Source: Syngnathus acus (lineage: Eukaryota > Chordata > Actinopteri > Syngnathiformes > Syngnathidae). Taken from it: a stretch of 64,000 nucleotides of DNA. The notes beneath the pieces are model-generated. The model was not told the DNA's origin, did no database searches, and saw only the letters and a list, made by a program, of their open reading frames with translations. The stretch is from positions 996,491 through 1,060,490 of the forward strand of contig NC_051092.1 of assembly GCF_901709675.1 (NCBI RefSeq), in the 5' to 3' direction. Made by a program: the position numbers and the translations under genes. Every line of letters begins with the position of its first letter. Positions within the stretch are counted from its first letter, which is position 1. Positions 61,232 through 64,000 of this stretch are shown one piece after another.

Positions 61232-63327
61232 TTTAGACATGGCAGATTTTAAATCCAGGTAATGTTTTATAACATTCACAAAAACAGAAGTGCCATTCAA
61301 AAGTATGTGCAAAAAGATATCCAGGACATTGACACGACACTTCATGTAAGCACTTCTGGCCTCCCGCCATTCGTGAGGTCAGACGACAGGTGACGTGGCA
61401 CTCCACTCATCCAGAACGCGCGACGGTGAGTGGGCTCATCACCCAAGCGGTGAAAACCTTCTTGTCAATCAAGTCGTGGCCCCTCTTGTGTTTAACTAGA
61501 TTATTTCAGCGGACGCTTCAGAATTTGAAAGCAGCTGTCTCCTGTAACCGGCGCACACCTTGATTAATCATCCTGTTAAGGAAATGAACATGACAGTAAC
61601 CCCTGCCTGCTCGGATGGACTCCTACTTAGAGCGAGTGAAGCTCTGATTGATTTTGCCTCACTTGTGAGTGAACTACATGCGGCAATCAATGCAGAAGAT
61701 TAGCGCGACATGCGAACGCTGGCGTTATTGGTTACGGTCGCTCGGATATGGATCTCAATTCATATCGAGCGCTGGAGTGTGACGCATGTATAAAAAAAAA
61801 AAAAAAAAAAAGTGTGCCTACATTCTAATTCTTTCGAGAAAGTGTCAGACTTCCTCTCTAGTCTAATGGCGTCTTTCGCTCCAAGGCGGATGTCAGTTTA
61901 GCGCCATTAGCGCTAATAGCATGCAGGTATTAACCTATGCTGCGCGCACTCGTTCTTTATAGTTAGTCCCCATTTGCTTAAATAAGACCTGCGGATGGAG
62001 GGAATTCATCACTGTCAAGCATCTCCCATCGTACGTTATCGCTCTTTGCATGTGCGTCTAATGAAAGAAGCCGCAGGGCCCAACAAATCACCGTCACCGT
62101 TGAAGGTCTCCCCGAAAGTAGCCCACAAATAAAAATGATTCAACCATTCGGTGGACTTTGCTGAGAAGGCATCATGAAAACATCTGTACAAGCATCTTGG
62201 AGTCATGCTCGGAACATGTTAAGATAAAATATTGCTGTCAAGTCTGGTTGGACAGGTTGCAAAGTGCTGCATGTAGGATTTGTTTCCCCTCCTTCCCAGA
62301 TTGTGCATGTTTGCTTGCTGATTTCTCAGGTGAACATCATTTAAGCCTTGGCGAAGGTTTGTTTTGGCTAATTAATGCCAAACAAACAACATATTGTGCT
62401 TGAGGGGTTTCATTGGGGTAGTTTTTGTTTTTTTGTCAAGGAAAAGCTATAGGTGACTGTTTTGTTGTTAATATGCAACACGGCTTAGATCTGGAGTGGG
62501 CCAAAAATTCTATTTGGCCAACATGACAATATTATGCGCGCTGGAATTTTGCGATTTGAATAAATGAATCAACATGTTTCTTCATTATTTTTTTAATTGA
62601 TTGATCTCATTAAAGAGGACGTCAAATTAAAAAAAAAAAAAACTTTACACAACATTCTAATTATTATTGTGTTTGTGGAATAATAGTTAAACAGCAAAAT
62701 GCACTCATGTTTATCCATGAATGGTGGCTGGCGGCCATTTTGTCACTAGTTGATTTGAAAATGACATCATGGTGCACAGATCACCTGAATTTGATCATGT
62801 GACATTTGCAGGATGAGCCCTTCGGCACTGTGATGTCATTTTCAGTCGACAGTTAAGTAGATTTTCTATTTCATTTTTTTTTTAGCTCCAAATGGCCCGT
62901 TCCATCTTTCTGTTGTAAAAACAAACAAACAAACAAACGTGGCCCTTGAATGCAAAAGTTTTCCTTCCCCCTGGTTTAGATAAAACAATTGTCTTTCAAA
63001 ATGTCATGTCATGACTAAGTGATGCTATTATCAGAATAGTGGAATATCAAAGGTCAAAGACAATCTAGGCCAGGATGTCCGTCAACCTTCCATTTGTTCA
63101 CATTTCAAAATACAAGAATGAATAGTCTTGTCCGTCACCGCCACAAATCCTTGATTTAACATTTCGTTACTTTTCACACAAGTCTAAAAATGTCAAATTA
63201 ATAAAACTACCTGACGACAGTGTTTCTAGCCTTTGGGCCTCACCGAAATCAAAGACAAACCATGTCCAGTCTTATTCCTGTAAGTGAATTGAATCTGAAT
63301 CCTGATCTAATTTTATTCCTGTTTCAG
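61232..63327. other. Intronic sequence before the first MEGF11 coding exon
   Basis: About 2.1 kb with no recognised gene or repeat family. It includes A runs near 61790-61811 and 62629-62642 and an (AAAC)n stretch near 62920-62937. Confidence 0.4.
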
Positions 63328-63335
63328 TTTGAGTG

Positions 63336-63442
63336 ATGGGATCACCGGTTACTCTGTCGTCCTTGCGCCTGATTTTGGTCTTGACGGCTCACGTATGGAC
63401 TCTTAACCCCGATGACCCCAACGTCTGCAGCCACTGGGAAAG
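63336..63442 (+). CDS. megf11: MEGF11, first coding exon (partial gene)
   Basis: A polypyrimidine-AG acceptor ends at 63327. The start codon is at 63336 and the exon ends at the donor GTCAGT (63443), for 35 codons plus two bases. The peptide is a signal sequence (SLRLILVLTAHVWT) followed by LNPDDPNVCSHWE, the conserved N-terminus of the MEGF10/MEGF11 EMI domain. The split codon AG| fits the family's WES. Family members are single-pass receptors with many EGF-like repeats, acting in engulfment and retinal cell spacing. MEGF11 rather than MEGF10 is chosen because of the MAP2K1-RPL4-LCTL neighbourhood. The EMI and EGF exons lie beyond the right edge. Confidence 0.88.
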
Positions 63443-64000
63443 GTCAGTATGTTGCCTCTTCTGCTTAAAACAAAAAGCCAATATCAGAGTTCAAACCAGT
63501 GCCACGAGCTTGTCGAGGCTGCCGCATCTTTAGTGAAACAGGCTCTCTTCACCAAAGCCTCCGATCCATTCCGGGCCATTATAGCCGTATCGATCCGGCG
63601 CAGCCTGAGTCGCGGCGGCGCGTTGAAGGATGGGAGGAGTTGCAGCATCAAATGAAATACGCAGGCAAATTGATCAGGCTACTCTCATCCCGATCAATCA
63701 CAACAGCCACAGAGCCGGAATAATTATTATCTGCACCGGGTTGTGTCAACTTATGAGGAATAAGATGGAATAATTTCTGTCCTCGCCAAGGGGGGGGGGG
63801 GGGGGGGGAGGAAAGAAAACTGCGGTGATATATTACCTGGGTTATTGCCTGACCAAGGTGAGGGTACTTAGGTTTGCGGTTCCACCTTGTTGGCATTGAT
63901 ATGAATCCCTTAAGTGGGCTTTGTGGTCGGCCAATATCCACCTGCTTCCTGTGCCACTTGCATCCATGAGATGAATCACCCAAAAGGTCCCTTATTTCAC
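63443..64000 (+). other. MEGF11 intron (start), with poly-G run
   Basis: Intronic sequence after the first coding exon. A G19 run lies at 63790-63808. No further exon was recognised before the window ends. Confidence 0.6.

Larger units (their letters stand above)
48002..63327 (+). other. Probable MEGF11 intron 1 (about 15 kb)
   Basis: No coding exon was supported, including for the longest open frame (50327-50836), which shows no protein family features. Visible items are T18/G16 runs at 48111-48147, poly-G at 53006-53021, a short 12-bp tandem repeat at 54512-54544, a possible dispersed repeat at 53186-53340, and hAT-type repeats at 58655-58776 and 59952-61231. Some of the remaining AT-rich, TAATTA-containing sequence may be conserved regulatory DNA, but this cannot be judged without alignment. 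Confidence 0.4.

Overview
The window is vertebrate nuclear DNA, almost certainly from a teleost fish. It has split genes with short GT-AG introns, fish-like versions of conserved proteins (the MAP2K1 N-terminus begins MQKRRKPEPIQLNP), and hAT-type non-autonomous transposons and simple repeats typical of fish. The gene neighbourhood is the one known from human 15q22 (SMAD6-LCTL-ZWILCH-RPL4-SNAPC5-MAP2K1-TIPIN-DIS3L-MEGF11), read in the opposite direction. I could not assign a species.

Layout. Bases 1-21200 hold no gene I can support, only a hAT-type repeat, simple repeats, some CpG-rich patches and possible regulatory sequence. Then follow SNAPC5 (+, 21741-22267), LCTL (+, 23932-27537), ZWILCH (-, 27786-31317), RPL4 (+, 31866-34647), an array of SNORD18-like snoRNA units (about 34.8-36.7 kb), MAP2K1 (-, 37087-41619), a repeat-rich spacer (41.6-47.7 kb), a probable MEGF11 promoter and 5' UTR exon (about 47.75-48.0 kb), a 15 kb first intron with nested transposons, and the first coding exon of MEGF11 (+, 63336-63442). 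MEGF11 runs off the right edge. SNAPC5, LCTL, ZWILCH, RPL4 and MAP2K1 can each be rebuilt exon by exon with an intact frame and good splice sites.

The most interesting part lies downstream of RPL4. RPL4 carries four box C/D snoRNAs in its introns: two SNORD16-like copies in introns 3 and 4, and two SNORD18-like copies in introns 7 and 8. Beyond the RPL4 poly(A) signal, the exon 8-intron 8 unit has been copied into a tandem array with a period of about 218-242 bp. Six copies keep intact C and D boxes and a guide matching the usual SNORD18 target in 28S rRNA; a seventh is decayed. Each unit also keeps an exon-like piece with a good 3' splice site and a GT 5' splice site. The array therefore looks like a dedicated multi-intron snoRNA host transcript that arose from a ribosomal protein gene. 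Five of the exon-like pieces are 69 nt long and still open in the old RPL4 frame, giving a 23-residue repeat.

The genes are housekeeping or signalling genes with separate roles: snRNA-gene transcription (SNAPC5), a Klotho-family membrane glycosidase homologue (LCTL), the kinetochore checkpoint (ZWILCH), the ribosome and rRNA modification (RPL4 and its snoRNAs), MAP kinase signalling (MAP2K1), and EGF-repeat cell-surface recognition (MEGF11).
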